Origin: Desulforhopalus vacuolatus
Lineage (GTDB): Bacteria > Desulfobacterota > Desulfobulbia > Desulfobulbales > Desulfocapsaceae
Length of the DNA: 64,000 bases
Assembly: GCF_016918505.1 (NCBI RefSeq)
Contig: NZ_JAFFPZ010000008.1
Span: 62,001 to 126,000, forward strand
Direction of reading: 5' to 3'
The notes below the pieces were generated by a model, which saw only the letters and a list, made by a program, of their open reading frames with translations, was not told the DNA's origin and made no database searches. Made by a program: the position numbers and the translations under genes. Positions 25,615 through 34,522 of this stretch are shown here, one piece after another; position 1 is the stretch's first letter, and each line of letters begins with the position of its first letter.

Positions 25615-25745
25615 GACCCTGTAGATTGAGATCGCGACTGCGTGGAAATCTTTTGCTTTTTCCTGCCTCCTGTCTCCCGTCTCCCGTCTCCTTTCTCCCT
25701 TTTCCCGTTCCTGCCTTTGAATCCGCCAATACAAAATGTAGACCG
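25615..25745. repeat. Short complete-looking copy of the mosaic repeat
   Basis: Left part GATCGCGACTGCGTGGAAATC, centre CCTGTCTCCCGTCTCCCGTC, right end CCGCCAATACAAAATGTA. The right end is the inverse of TACATTTTGTATTGGCGG at 20196, so the family has recognisable inverted ends. Confidence 0.7.
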
Positions 25746-25747
25746 TA

Positions 25748-26218
25748 TTATTCCTGTTCGAGGTCAGCAAAGCTGCCCCCCGTGGCTTCAAGCAGGGCCT
25801 GAGGTTTCAGTTCGAGATCCATTCCACGGCGTCCGGCACTGACAAAGACCGTCTCCGCCACCTGCGCCGAAATATCAAGGAAGGTGGGCAGGCGTTTTTT
25901 CTGACCAAGAGGGCTTACGCCACCGAGTACATACCCGGTGCTGCGCTGAACCTCATCGGGTTTCGCCATGGCAGCCTTTTTTGCCCCGGCGGCTTTTGCC
26001 GCCTTTTTCATGCTGAGCATGGCATTAACCGGAATGATACAGACGGCCAGAGATTTCTTGTCAAGGCTGACAACGAGTGTCTTGAACACCCGCTCCGGGG
26101 CCACACCAAGTTTTTCTGCGGCCTCCATGCCATAGGAATCAGTCGAGGCATCGTGCTGGTATTCGTGCAGGGTATATTTGATTTTCTTCTTTTGGGCGGT
26201 TTTTACGGCGGGAGTCAT
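25748..26218 (-). CDS. ybaK: YbaK/EbsC-family Cys-tRNA(Pro) deacylase
   Basis: 156 residues, the normal YbaK length. YbaK hydrolyses Cys mischarged on tRNA(Pro) in trans. Seen: the N-terminal ALKKxKIxYTLHEY-like strand, GMEAAEKLGVAPERVFKTLV, the substrate-pocket segment VIPVN-like CIIPVNAMLSMKKAAKAAGAK, and YVLGGVSPLGQKKRLPTFLD, which holds the conserved GG(V)SP and K residues. Alone on its transcript; the repeat ends two bases from its stop codon. Confidence 0.9.
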   Translation of the reverse strand: MTPAVKTAQKKKIKYTLHEYQHDASTDSYGMEAAEKLGVAPERVFKTLVVSLDKKSLAVCIIPVNAMLSMKKAAKAAGAKKAAMAKPDEVQRSTGYVLGGVSPLGQKKRLPTFLDISAQVAETVFVSAGRRGMDLELKPQALLEATGGSFADLEQE

Positions 26219-26317
26219 AGTTTTACTGTGAAATAGATTTTATTTTTGTGTTACGTATTTGTTTTTACGTCAGGTATTGCTGAATTCAAGGAAAAGTGCA
26301 ACACGTCTGTCGGAAAC

Positions 26318-29300
26318 TTAATTCGTCCTCGCTCCACCCCATTTCCGTTTACGATTCTCAATCCGGGTAGGTCTCCCGTGGAAACGAACGGGTTCCTTCT
26401 CCTGAGGAAAAACCTTTCTGAGTTCCATGGTCAACTCCTGACAGGGGCGGACCGTGAGATCGGAGAGCACGTCCACATCTACTTCACCAAGATCCTGGAA
26501 ATCGAGGGTAATCTTTAAAGGGACACTGCCGTGCCATGAGAAAAAGATATTCTTTACCTTTTCCAGAAGAGGTCGATTCACCAGGTTTGCTGGAATTTTC
26601 AGGGTGGCAGAATCGGTATATTTCGCCCGTGCGTTCTCAAGTGTATCGACACTTTCGGCGATAATCTTTGGCCCGTGTTCTTCCTGCTGCACTCGTCCGA
26701 GCACTACTATCGGACCTTCACTTTTGAGAACTTCGGAACATTGTTCAAAGGTACGCGGGAAGATCACTACCTCTATGCTCTCAAAGACATCTTCTACTGA
26801 AATAAAGGCCATGGCGTCCCCTTTTTTACTGCGGTGGAGTTTTATGCTCTTAATCAGTCCACCGATGCGCACTGCGCCTTCATCGGGCCACTCTTTGAGT
26901 TCATCGATCTGGCAGTCAACAACGGTTTTCAACGCGGACATGACATCATTGAGAGGATGACCGGTGATATAGAACCCCACAGCGTCTTTTTCCCAGGCGA
27001 GTTTGTCTTTCTCGTCCCATTCGTCAATGGAAGGCATGATAATATTCGTGACAGGGATAATCTGTTCAGAGTCAGAAACTACGCCGAAAAGAGAAAGCTG
27101 ACCGCTCTGTTTGTCCCTCTGTACTGCTTTCGCCTGCTCCATCACCTGTTCCAGCACTGCCATATACTGTGAGCGCCGATAACCAAGGGAGTCGAAGGCT
27201 CCCGCCCTTATCAGAGCCTCAATAACCCGGCTGTTCACCCTGCGGGAGTCTACCCGGTTGCAGAAGTCACTGATCGATCTATACGGACCGGACTCTTCAC
27301 GCTCGGCAATAATGATTTTCAGCGCTGATTCTCCAACGTTTTTAATTGCTGCAAGACCAAAACGTACCCGGTCATTTTTGACACTGAAGTCGATATAACT
27401 TTCATTGATATCCGGTGGCAAAACGTCCACATCATGATCGCGACACTCAGTAATATAACGGACCACCTTCTCGGTGTTGTTCTTATCGCAGGAGAGCAGG
27501 CCTGCCATGAACTGCGGCATGTAGTGTGCCTTCAGCCATGCGGTCTGATAGCAGACAAGGGCGTATGCTGCAGAGTGCGATTTGTTGAATCCGTAACCCG
27601 CGAATTTCGCCATCAAATTAAAGACATATTCGGCTTTGTCCATGGGAACCTTGAGATTTTTCGCCCCTGCAAGGAAAGAGACCTTTTGCTTTTCCATCTC
27701 CTCCTTTTTCTTTTTCCCCATTGCCCGTCGCAACAGGTCGGAAGATCCGAGGCTGTAGCCGGCAAGAATGTTGGCGATCTTCATTACCTGTTCCTGGTAA
27801 ACGATAACGCCGTAGGTCTCGCGTAAAACATCTTCAAGCTGGGGCAGGGGATAGACAGCCTCTTTGCGGCCGTGCTTGGTATTGACAAAGTCATCCACCA
27901 TGCCGGACTCAAGCGGTCCAGGACGGTAGAGAGCGACAAGAGCGATAAGATCACTGAACTGCTCCGGAGCCATCTTCGTCACCAGATCACGCATCCCGGA
28001 ACTCTCCAGTTGAAAGACGCCGAGGGCGTCTCCCCGGCAGAGCAGAGCGAAGGTCTCGGGATCATCAAGGGGGATAGTGTCGATGTTGAGGTCGAGTCCC
28101 TTGTCCTTTTTGATATGCTGTATCGCCTTGTGAATAACGGTGAGTGTCTTCAGACCAAGAAAGTCAAATTTGATCAGGCCTGTTTTCTCCGTGTGATAAC
28201 CGTCATACTGGGTGATGGTGGTAAATTTCTTCTTCCCTTTTTTCCCTCCCGGCTGATCACTGTTTTTCTCCTCACTGCCCCGTGCAAGAGGGAGGAAACG
28301 ATCCATGGGACCGGGGGAAATGACGACTCCGGCGGCGTGGGTTGAGGTATGGCGGGCCAGTCCTTCAAGGGTCTGTGAGACCTTCAGCAGTTCTGCTATC
28401 TGAGGGTCACTGGCAGCCATTTCTTTAATTTTTGGCTCAATGTCCAGTGCCTTGACAAGAGTCATCTTTAACTCATCTGGAATCAGTTTTGCGACCTTGT
28501 CAACCACCGGCAGGGGAATATCCAGTGCCCGGCCGACATCCCGCACCACGCCCCGGGCTTTCATGGTTCCATAGGTGATGATCTGGGCTACCTGAGTTGC
28601 CCCGCCGTACGTCCGGCGAACATAGTCAATAACCTCGCCGCGTCGTTCCTGACAGAAATCGACATCAAAGTCAGGCATGTTGATCCGTTCTACATTGAGA
28701 AAGCGCTCGAAGATCAGTCCGTAGGGCAGGGGATCGATGTTGGTGATCTTCATGCAGAAGGCGGCAAGACTGCCCGCGCCAGAGCCGCGCCCCGGACCCA
28801 CCGGGATATCATTGTTCTTGGCCCAGATAATAAAGTCTGCAACGATGAGAAAATAGGTGGGAAAGTCCATGGTGATGATGACTTTCATCTCCATGTCGAG
28901 TCGGTCGTGATACTGTTTTGCTTTCTCCTCTGTGTAGATACCGGCCGCACGCATGTCATTGAAGCGGTCTTCAAGGCCGTCGAGACATGCTTTGGTGAAC
29001 ATTGACCCGGCAGTTTCTCCCTCTGTAATGGGGAAATCGGGGAAGGAGTAGTCCTCAAGGGGAATTTCGAGATCACAGCGTTGAACAATCTCCTGAGTGG
29101 TGACAATTGCCTCCGGGCAGTGGTCAAAGGCGCGCTTCATAACATCTGGAGATTTAAAGTAGAACTCGTCGGTAGAGAAACGAAAGTGTTTGGGATCGGT
29201 AACAGGTCTCCCTGTCTGGATGCAGAGAAGGATCTCATGGGCGTGAGCATCCTCCTTGTTGAGATAGTGACAGTCGTTGGTGGCGACAAGTTTTACCCCC

Positions 29301-29890
29301 ATCTCCGAGGCAAGCTGCTTCATGCCGTCGTTTACCCCCTGCTGGGCGGGAAGACCGTTTTCCTGCAGCTCAAAGTAGAGACGGTCACCGAAAACATCGT
29401 AATATTCCTTTGCCTTCAGGCGGGCACCTTCCATGTCGTTATGAAAAATCATCCACGGAATTTCGCCCTTGATACAGGCGGTGAGAGCGATAATGCCCTC
29501 GTTATATTCGCGCAGTAACTCCATATCGATACGCGGCTTATAATAGTAACCTTCGAGCTGGGCAACGGTGGCCAGATGCATCATGTTCTGGTAGCCGGTG
29601 TAATTCATTGCCAGCAGCACGAGATGGTTCTTCTCGTTTTCGGGAACATTGTCCGTACACGTGTGTCCCATAGGGGCGATGTAGAACTCACAGCCGATAA
29701 TAGGTTTGATATCGGCGGCCTTGCAGGCGAGATAAAATTCAAGCGCACCGAGCATGACGCCGTGGTCAGTGATAGCGACCGCGTCCATGTTGTACTCTTT
29801 GCATTTGGCGATGAGATCTTTGATGCGGATTGCACCATCGAGAAGACTGTATTGGGTGTGAAGATGAAGATGGGTGAACCCTGAGCTCAT
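26318..29890 (-). CDS. dnaE: DNA polymerase III alpha subunit
   Basis: 1190 residues, the replicative polymerase. The PHP domain begins HLHTQYSLLDGAI with AITDHGVMLGALEFY. The palm acidic residues are in PDFDVDFCQERRGEVIDYV (near 403). The fingers include GVIVYQEQVMKIANILAGYS and GYGFNKSHSAAYALVCYQTA, and a C-terminal OB fold reads GGLIKSIKLHRSKKGDAMAF. It is DnaE1-like by length and by the E. coli-type PHP. Compared with usual DnaE there is a short Lys/Gly-rich insert (SEEKNSDQPGGKKGKKK) in the region before TQYDGYHTEKTGLIKFDFLG. Promoter probably in 29891-30108. Confidence 0.97.
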   Translation of the reverse strand: MSSGFTHLHLHTQYSLLDGAIRIKDLIAKCKEYNMDAVAITDHGVMLGALEFYLACKAADIKPIIGCEFYIAPMGHTCTDNVPENEKNHLVLLAMNYTGYQNMMHLATVAQLEGYYYKPRIDMELLREYNEGIIALTACIKGEIPWMIFHNDMEGARLKAKEYYDVFGDRLYFELQENGLPAQQGVNDGMKQLASEMGVKLVATNDCHYLNKEDAHAHEILLCIQTGRPVTDPKHFRFSTDEFYFKSPDVMKRAFDHCPEAIVTTQEIVQRCDLEIPLEDYSFPDFPITEGETAGSMFTKACLDGLEDRFNDMRAAGIYTEEKAKQYHDRLDMEMKVIITMDFPTYFLIVADFIIWAKNNDIPVGPGRGSGAGSLAAFCMKITNIDPLPYGLIFERFLNVERINMPDFDVDFCQERRGEVIDYVRRTYGGATQVAQIITYGTMKARGVVRDVGRALDIPLPVVDKVAKLIPDELKMTLVKALDIEPKIKEMAASDPQIAELLKVSQTLEGLARHTSTHAAGVVISPGPMDRFLPLARGSEEKNSDQPGGKKGKKKFTTITQYDGYHTEKTGLIKFDFLGLKTLTVIHKAIQHIKKDKGLDLNIDTIPLDDPETFALLCRGDALGVFQLESSGMRDLVTKMAPEQFSDLIALVALYRPGPLESGMVDDFVNTKHGRKEAVYPLPQLEDVLRETYGVIVYQEQVMKIANILAGYSLGSSDLLRRAMGKKKKEEMEKQKVSFLAGAKNLKVPMDKAEYVFNLMAKFAGYGFNKSHSAAYALVCYQTAWLKAHYMPQFMAGLLSCDKNNTEKVVRYITECRDHDVDVLPPDINESYIDFSVKNDRVRFGLAAIKNVGESALKIIIAEREESGPYRSISDFCNRVDSRRVNSRVIEALIRAGAFDSLGYRRSQYMAVLEQVMEQAKAVQRDKQSGQLSLFGVVSDSEQIIPVTNIIMPSIDEWDEKDKLAWEKDAVGFYITGHPLNDVMSALKTVVDCQIDELKEWPDEGAVRIGGLIKSIKLHRSKKGDAMAFISVEDVFESIEVVIFPRTFEQCSEVLKSEGPIVVLGRVQQEEHGPKIIAESVDTLENARAKYTDSATLKIPANLVNRPLLEKVKNIFFSWHGSVPLKITLDFQDLGEVDVDVLSDLTVRPCQELTMELRKVFPQEKEPVRFHGRPTRIENRKRKWGGARTN

Positions 29891-30108
29891 AGTGCTGTCC
29901 TGGAAGTCGTTATTGTAGAAAGAGAGTAGATCTGATTGCGAAGGGGAACCGCCGGAAAATCAGAGTGAAAAAGATATGGTTAAGGATGAAAATATTTTAA
30001 CATGGGGGGAATCAATGACAAGCCCCTTTTAAAATGAAGGGACGTAAGTATCGGCAGTTTGGCGCTAAAAAATAACATGTAACAATAACAAATAGTTATC
30101 AGACAGAA
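29891..30108. other. Intergenic region upstream of dnaE
   Basis: No gene recognised. It probably holds the dnaE promoter. The rest of the gap up to glpX contains a terminator (30109-30145) and a doubtful small ORF region. Confidence 0.5.
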
Positions 30109-30145
30109 AACGCTGTATCCCTTGACAGTAAAGGGATACAGCGTT
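30109..30145 (-). terminator. Rho-independent terminator of the fbp-glpX operon
   Basis: 15-bp perfect inverted repeat (AACGCTGTATCCCTT and its complement) around a 7-nt loop. On the minus strand it is followed by TTTTCTGTC. It lies about 280 nt after the GlpX-like stop codon. Confidence 0.75.
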
Positions 30146-30418
30146 CTTCCTGCAACAGGAGTGAAAGGGGAAATGTGATGCAAAAGTCTTCATTCTTCCT
30201 GCTGGAGATGGCGATGGCTCCCACCATAAGCATCTTCTGCAGCAGCAACTCCCGCCTGGTCTGTCTGCGGATTACGGCAGCAAAGAAGAGCATGAAGAAA
30301 TTGGCACAGAGGAGGCAGTAGAAGGTGAGGGAAGAGCTCTGGATTGTGGCGTTGTTCTGCGTAGAAACAGGGCCGATTAAGAGTGAAACAGAAGCAGTTT
30401 CTTGTCCGCTTCAGCCAT
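30146..30418 (-). pseudogene. Possible small ORF downstream of glpX, frameshifted
   Basis: An ATG 7 nt after the GlpX-like stop opens MAEADKKLLLFHS and then terminates. Adding one base near 30380 would continue it as LIGPVSTQNN...FYCLLCANFFMLFFAAVIRR...ELLLQKMLMVG, a hydrophobic then charged protein. No family recognised. It could be a real small membrane protein with a mutation or sequence error, or untranslated 3' sequence before the terminator. Confidence 0.2.
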
Positions 30419-30424
30419 AGCCGC

Positions 30425-31372
30425 TTAGAATACCGGCTTGTAATCGAAGAAGTGAGTGGTGCGCAACTGACGATAGGTATGCGTTTCTCCACGGGCGACA
30501 AAACTGCTGGTCTGCGCACCGTTGGAGGTAAAACGAACGCCTTCCAAAAATTCGCCGTCGGAGACACCGGTGGCGGCAAATGCCACTTTATGACTTTTAA
30601 TAAGATCTTCGGCATGAAAGATTTTGTCAAAATCGGTGATACCGTGGTGTTGTGATTCAGATCGGTCACGGTCATTTTCGTAGAATATTTTTCCTTCAAA
30701 ATATCCGCCGAGACAGGAGATGGCTGCGGCTACCATAACCGCGTCCGGAGCGAAACCATAACCGATATAGATGTCCGCTTTTTCTCCGGTGATTGCCGAG
30801 AGACAACCGGAAATTTCACCATCCTCAATCAATTTAATACGGGCCCCGCACTCCCGTACCTCGTGGATAAGCTTGTTATGCCGCGCCTGGTTGAGAATAC
30901 AGACGGTCACGTTCTCAGTATATTTCTTCAGTGCCCGCGCCACCCGTTTAACGTTTACCACTGGTGCCTGATTGATGTCGATCACTTCACCAGCCTCGGC
31001 ACCGACGACGATCTTGTACATATTGAGATTGGGCACTGACTGAATAGTCTTATTTTCAGCTATTACTGCGAAGGCGGAGGCATTATTCTTCCCATCAGCA
31101 GCGGAACGGTAGGCTTCAAGTGGAATTGCCATGAGGTCAAATTTTTCACCACCCTGACCGATTTTCGCGGGGAACTGCACGATTTCCGTACGCGGGGTAA
31201 AACGGTCATTGACTATAGTACCATCAATGGGCACGCGGTTGAGTACTTTGATCAGCGAAGACCGGGCACGGTTGAGGATGTCAGTGTGGTTTCCAAGCCC
31301 CTGCATCCGTGCAGCGGTGAGCGCCGCAATCTCCGTCGCCCTGACGATCTCCATTCCGTAGTTGGTATTCAT
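30425..31372 (-). CDS. GlpX-like (class II FBPase family) protein lacking catalytic residues
   Basis: 315 residues from the ATG at 31372, which aligns the N-terminus exactly with E. coli GlpX; an earlier ATG (31408) adds 12 residues. The fold is clear: EIVRATEIAALTAARMQGLG, VPIDGTIV, MYKIVVG, TVCILNQARHNKLI, GYGFAPDAVMVAAAISCLGG and VAFAATGVSDGEFLEGVRF. But the catalytic metal motif GEGEIDEAPML reads NDRFTPRTEIV, DPIEGT reads IPLEAY, and the PEG glutamate is Asp. It is therefore unlikely to be an FBPase and may be a regulatory or other-function paralogue. It follows class III fbp by 66 nt. Confidence 0.88.
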   Translation of the reverse strand: MNTNYGMEIVRATEIAALTAARMQGLGNHTDILNRARSSLIKVLNRVPIDGTIVNDRFTPRTEIVQFPAKIGQGGEKFDLMAIPLEAYRSAADGKNNASAFAVIAENKTIQSVPNLNMYKIVVGAEAGEVIDINQAPVVNVKRVARALKKYTENVTVCILNQARHNKLIHEVRECGARIKLIEDGEISGCLSAITGEKADIYIGYGFAPDAVMVAAAISCLGGYFEGKIFYENDRDRSESQHHGITDFDKIFHAEDLIKSHKVAFAATGVSDGEFLEGVRFTSNGAQTSSFVARGETHTYRQLRTTHFFDYKPVF

Positions 31373-31438
31373 TATTGGCTCTGGCTCTGGTTTTCGGTTG
31401 TACTGCATTCCCTGGTGGGCACCCTGGTATCAGTTTTT

Positions 31439-33295
31439 TCAAACGCGATGGAATTCCGTTGCAGCGCTGTCACTTCCCATGGCCTGCAGCTCGGCGAGAA
31501 TGGCATCCCGTTCAGCCTGCATTTTTTTCCCGGCGATTGTATCGCGGATCTTTATCGCCTGTGGAAATTCATCAATCAGCTCAATATCAAGTGGTGCAGA
31601 TTCCAGCCGTCGCTCCGCTTCCATGATCTCCTGCGGCGTGGGCAAGATAATACCGTAGAGCTGGAACGGTGTATGAACAAGGCTGTGGCCGCGATTATAG
31701 TAGGCCGAGGCGAAGCCCCCGTCGATATTGATAGAAACACCGTCACTGCTTGCCATGTGCGCCCCTTTGGCATAGTTGACAGGTGTGTGACCATAAATAA
31801 CCCGTTTCACACCAAACTCCTCCAGCAGTTTCTGCTTAAACCCCTCGGTATTCATATTTTTATGCCAGTAGAGGGTGCGTTCCTGATGGAGTTTTTTGTC
31901 AAGCAGGAAATAACGTTCAAAAGTCTTCATCGCCTCTTTGCCAAAAAAAGGCGATTTAGGGCCACACCAGAGGTAGAAAAAGAGTGCCTGATCCTCCGGT
32001 TTCTGTTTGCGTCCGGAAATGTAGTTCTGGCCAACACGGTAGATAATTTCCTGTATATGGTTAAGAAGCTGTTTGCCTCGACGACCAAGAAATTCCTCAA
32101 ATTCGCCGTCTACAGTGGAGGGGACAAGGGCATGAATATTAAGAAAGTTGTTTTGAATATGATAGGTCTTGCCACGCTCAAAGAGAAACTGCAGCAGCCG
32201 TTTGAGTTTGCGGTTGGTGGTGAACTGCTTCACGAGGTCCTTGACGATCGCAGATTCCTCACTGGTCAGTTGTGCAGGGTTCTCAAGGTCAATGGTTGGG
32301 AAAAAAGTATCGTTGAGCCCCGCTTCTTTATTCTTCAGCATCCTGGCGAGACGGTCAAGCCACAGCCGGGATTCCATTTCATACTGGGGAAAATCGTGGA
32401 TGGTCTGCTCTTCCAGCTTGAGCTGAATGATCGTCAATGCCTTCTCAAGTGCGCGGCCCTTATCGGTCTGAGCCTTGAAATTACCGGTGATTTTGTCGAC
32501 AGGATAGGTCTCAATGGCAAATTTTTCGAGACGGGCGGTATCGAACCCCATCCGCTTGAGAAAGACAAAGTGATCGTAGCGACAGGTAATACGCATGGCC
32601 TCGACAGCCAGCGAGGCGCAGCCTGCGGCACCACCCATCCATAGGATATCATGGTTGCCGAAAACGTAATCAACACCGTTGCGGTAAGAGGATGAGGAGA
32701 GGATACGCAAAATCTTGTCAGGCTGATCGCCCCGGTCGAAAACATCCCCGAGAACCTGAATACGGTCGAGGAGAATCTGGCGGATAGCAAAAGAGAGATG
32801 TGAAATCAGCCGCCGAGAGACAATAGGCTCTTCAAAAATAGGGTCCGGTACAGGCAACCCGGAGAGCAGGCGGGAAATAACATCGCGAAACTCCGGCTTA
32901 AAGTTACTGCCTTTGTTGGGACGAATATTGGTCGTCTTATATCTCAACACTTCCACAAGACAAAGAATGATATCCTGCATATCCATCTTGATGACATCGT
33001 CCTTCAGATATTGCTGTTTACGGATGATGCGGGTGAGATATTGGATCTTTTCCATGCTGAAGGTGCCAGGCAGCGCCTCACGACAGGTCTGATAGAGCAT
33101 GCCGAAGCGTCCGCGGAGAATCGATTTGAAACGATCCCCCTCCCCATGCAGGTCGCTGATCCAGAGAGTTGTGGGAATGTTGGAGTTGAGTTCGAGGTCG
33201 AGTTCGAGCAGCCGACTGGCAAGCTGGTCTATCTTTTCCACATAACCGCCTGAAACTTCGAACTTATTAGGAATGTGTTCCTTTTCTGCCGTCAT
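31439..33295 (-). CDS. fbp: Class III fructose-1,6-bisphosphatase (Firmicutes-type Fbp)
   Basis: 618 residues (B. subtilis Fbp is about 670). A calcineurin-like metallophosphatase core is split by insertions: [12 protein letters not shown] (near 47), [15 protein letters not shown] (near 180), [15 protein letters not shown] (near 212), and a C-terminal [19 protein letters not shown] with [16 protein letters not shown]. All metal ligands visible (D, H, D, N, H, H) are kept. It hydrolyses fructose-1,6-bisphosphate in gluconeogenesis. GGGGAAATC precedes the ATG. It is the likely working FBPase of this locus, followed by the degenerate GlpX. Confidence 0.93.
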   Translation of the reverse strand: MTAEKEHIPNKFEVSGGYVEKIDQLASRLLELDLELNSNIPTTLWISDLHGEGDRFKSILRGRFGMLYQTCREALPGTFSMEKIQYLTRIIRKQQYLKDDVIKMDMQDIILCLVEVLRYKTTNIRPNKGSNFKPEFRDVISRLLSGLPVPDPIFEEPIVSRRLISHLSFAIRQILLDRIQVLGDVFDRGDQPDKILRILSSSSYRNGVDYVFGNHDILWMGGAAGCASLAVEAMRITCRYDHFVFLKRMGFDTARLEKFAIETYPVDKITGNFKAQTDKGRALEKALTIIQLKLEEQTIHDFPQYEMESRLWLDRLARMLKNKEAGLNDTFFPTIDLENPAQLTSEESAIVKDLVKQFTTNRKLKRLLQFLFERGKTYHIQNNFLNIHALVPSTVDGEFEEFLGRRGKQLLNHIQEIIYRVGQNYISGRKQKPEDQALFFYLWCGPKSPFFGKEAMKTFERYFLLDKKLHQERTLYWHKNMNTEGFKQKLLEEFGVKRVIYGHTPVNYAKGAHMASSDGVSINIDGGFASAYYNRGHSLVHTPFQLYGIILPTPQEIMEAERRLESAPLDIELIDEFPQAIKIRDTIAGKKMQAERDAILAELQAMGSDSAATEFHRV

Positions 33296-33517
33296 GATTT
33301 CCCCATGCTGAAAGGAGTGATGCTGTAAAGGATTGAGCTGTCAATATAGCAAAATCAGGGCAGGAAATAAACCCTGGACTTTTTATAAGAAAAAGCTGTA
33401 ATGTTGTCGGTGTTCGTGGATTATACGTGATGTCAGTTACAAGGAGTACTGTCATGTATCCCCGATCCTCTTTATTCCGGTTATATTACCACCTGTTCTT
33501 ATTCTCTGGAGGCAATC

Positions 33518-34237
33518 TTGAAACGAATTCTCACCTTGTGTATTGTGGCAGTGCTGGGTCTGGTTTCGGTCAACTCTTTTGCAGAGTCAGCAGTGCCGCA
33601 GATCAGTGTGTTCGGAGTGTCCGAAAAAAGTGTGGTTCCCGATGAGATGCACTGGAATCTGCAGGTCAACACCCGCGGTGCCAGTGTTGAAGAAGTTGCC
33701 TCCGCCCATCTTAATGATGTCTCTGATGTGCTCTCTCTACTTGATGAAATGAAAATTTCTGAGGCGAAAACGGTTACGAGTCGTATGCAGATCCGTGAAA
33801 ACTGGCAATATCAAAATAACAGCCGCGTGCGCGATGGCTACATTGCCGGCACACAGATATTTTTTGTCATGAAAGACTTTAAAAAATATGTGCCAATATG
33901 GACAAAGCTCTCCACTTTTAAAAATCTGCAAATAGAGAATGTTAACTTTGCTCTTTCCACGCAAGGGAATATCCAAAATGAACTTCAGATATTTGCCCTC
34001 AGGAATGCGAAAAAACGAGCAGAGAGGCTTGCGGCAGTACTTGGGGTTCGTATTGGCACTCCGCTTTTAATTGAGGTTAATGTATCTCCTTCGACACTCA
34101 ACAACAGAATGGCACCAATGCTTGTTGGGAATGCCTCCAGTGATTCCAGTGAAAAGGTGGTGGCACCGGGAGAACAGCAAGTGCGCAGCTCGGTTCATGT
34201 CGTTTTCAGTTTGGAGACGATTTCTGGAACAGAATAA
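33518..34237 (+). CDS. SIMPL-domain (DUF541) periplasmic protein
   Basis: 239 residues from a TTG start with a strong GGAGG 6 nt upstream. A signal peptide covers residues 1-22 (MKRILTLCIVAVLGLVSVNSFA). The SIMPL domain follows: ISVFGVSEKSVVPDEMHWNL, then ALRNAKKRAERLAAVLGVRIG and the closing VHVVFSLE strand. Family members include BP26/OMP28 and YggE, which form rings and are linked to oxidative stress tolerance. Divergent from fbp; no operon partner is evident. Confidence 0.88.
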   Translation: MKRILTLCIVAVLGLVSVNSFAESAVPQISVFGVSEKSVVPDEMHWNLQVNTRGASVEEVASAHLNDVSDVLSLLDEMKISEAKTVTSRMQIRENWQYQNNSRVRDGYIAGTQIFFVMKDFKKYVPIWTKLSTFKNLQIENVNFALSTQGNIQNELQIFALRNAKKRAERLAAVLGVRIGTPLLIEVNVSPSTLNNRMAPMLVGNASSDSSEKVVAPGEQQVRSSVHVVFSLETISGTE

Positions 34238-34522
34238 AATATAAAACATCTCATTTTATTGGATATACAATAAAATGTGTCTTCAGGAGAAATCCTGCGT
34301 CCAAAGATTTTTTCGCATTTCTCCTGTGGTAAAATATGATATATTTTTTTTGTTTCATGGGTACGGTTGTATAAACCTTTTATTTAAAGGCTCCCCTTAT
34401 CTCTTTGAGGGCACTGGGGATGTATTGGATGTCTTCAATTTTGTTGAAAGTTTAAATTATTTGAAGAACCCGGCGTTTTGAAGTCTTACTACTGAATTTG
34501 AATGAGGAAAACTGGGATTACT
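34238..34522. other. Intergenic region before the dynamin-like gene
   Basis: Contains an A+T-rich inverted repeat at 34253-34276 (ATTTTATTG and CAATAAAAT) that may end the SIMPL transcript. An open frame at 34275-34481 has no ribosome site or recognisable similarity and is not called. Confidence 0.4.

Noticed and set aside
31286-32644. Long plus-strand open frame (452 codons) opposite fbp and glpX
   Set aside because: It is antisense to two well-conserved genes, lacks a ribosome site and shows no recognisable motif.
34275-34481. 68-codon plus-strand open frame before the dynamin-like gene
   Set aside because: No ribosome site or recognisable family.
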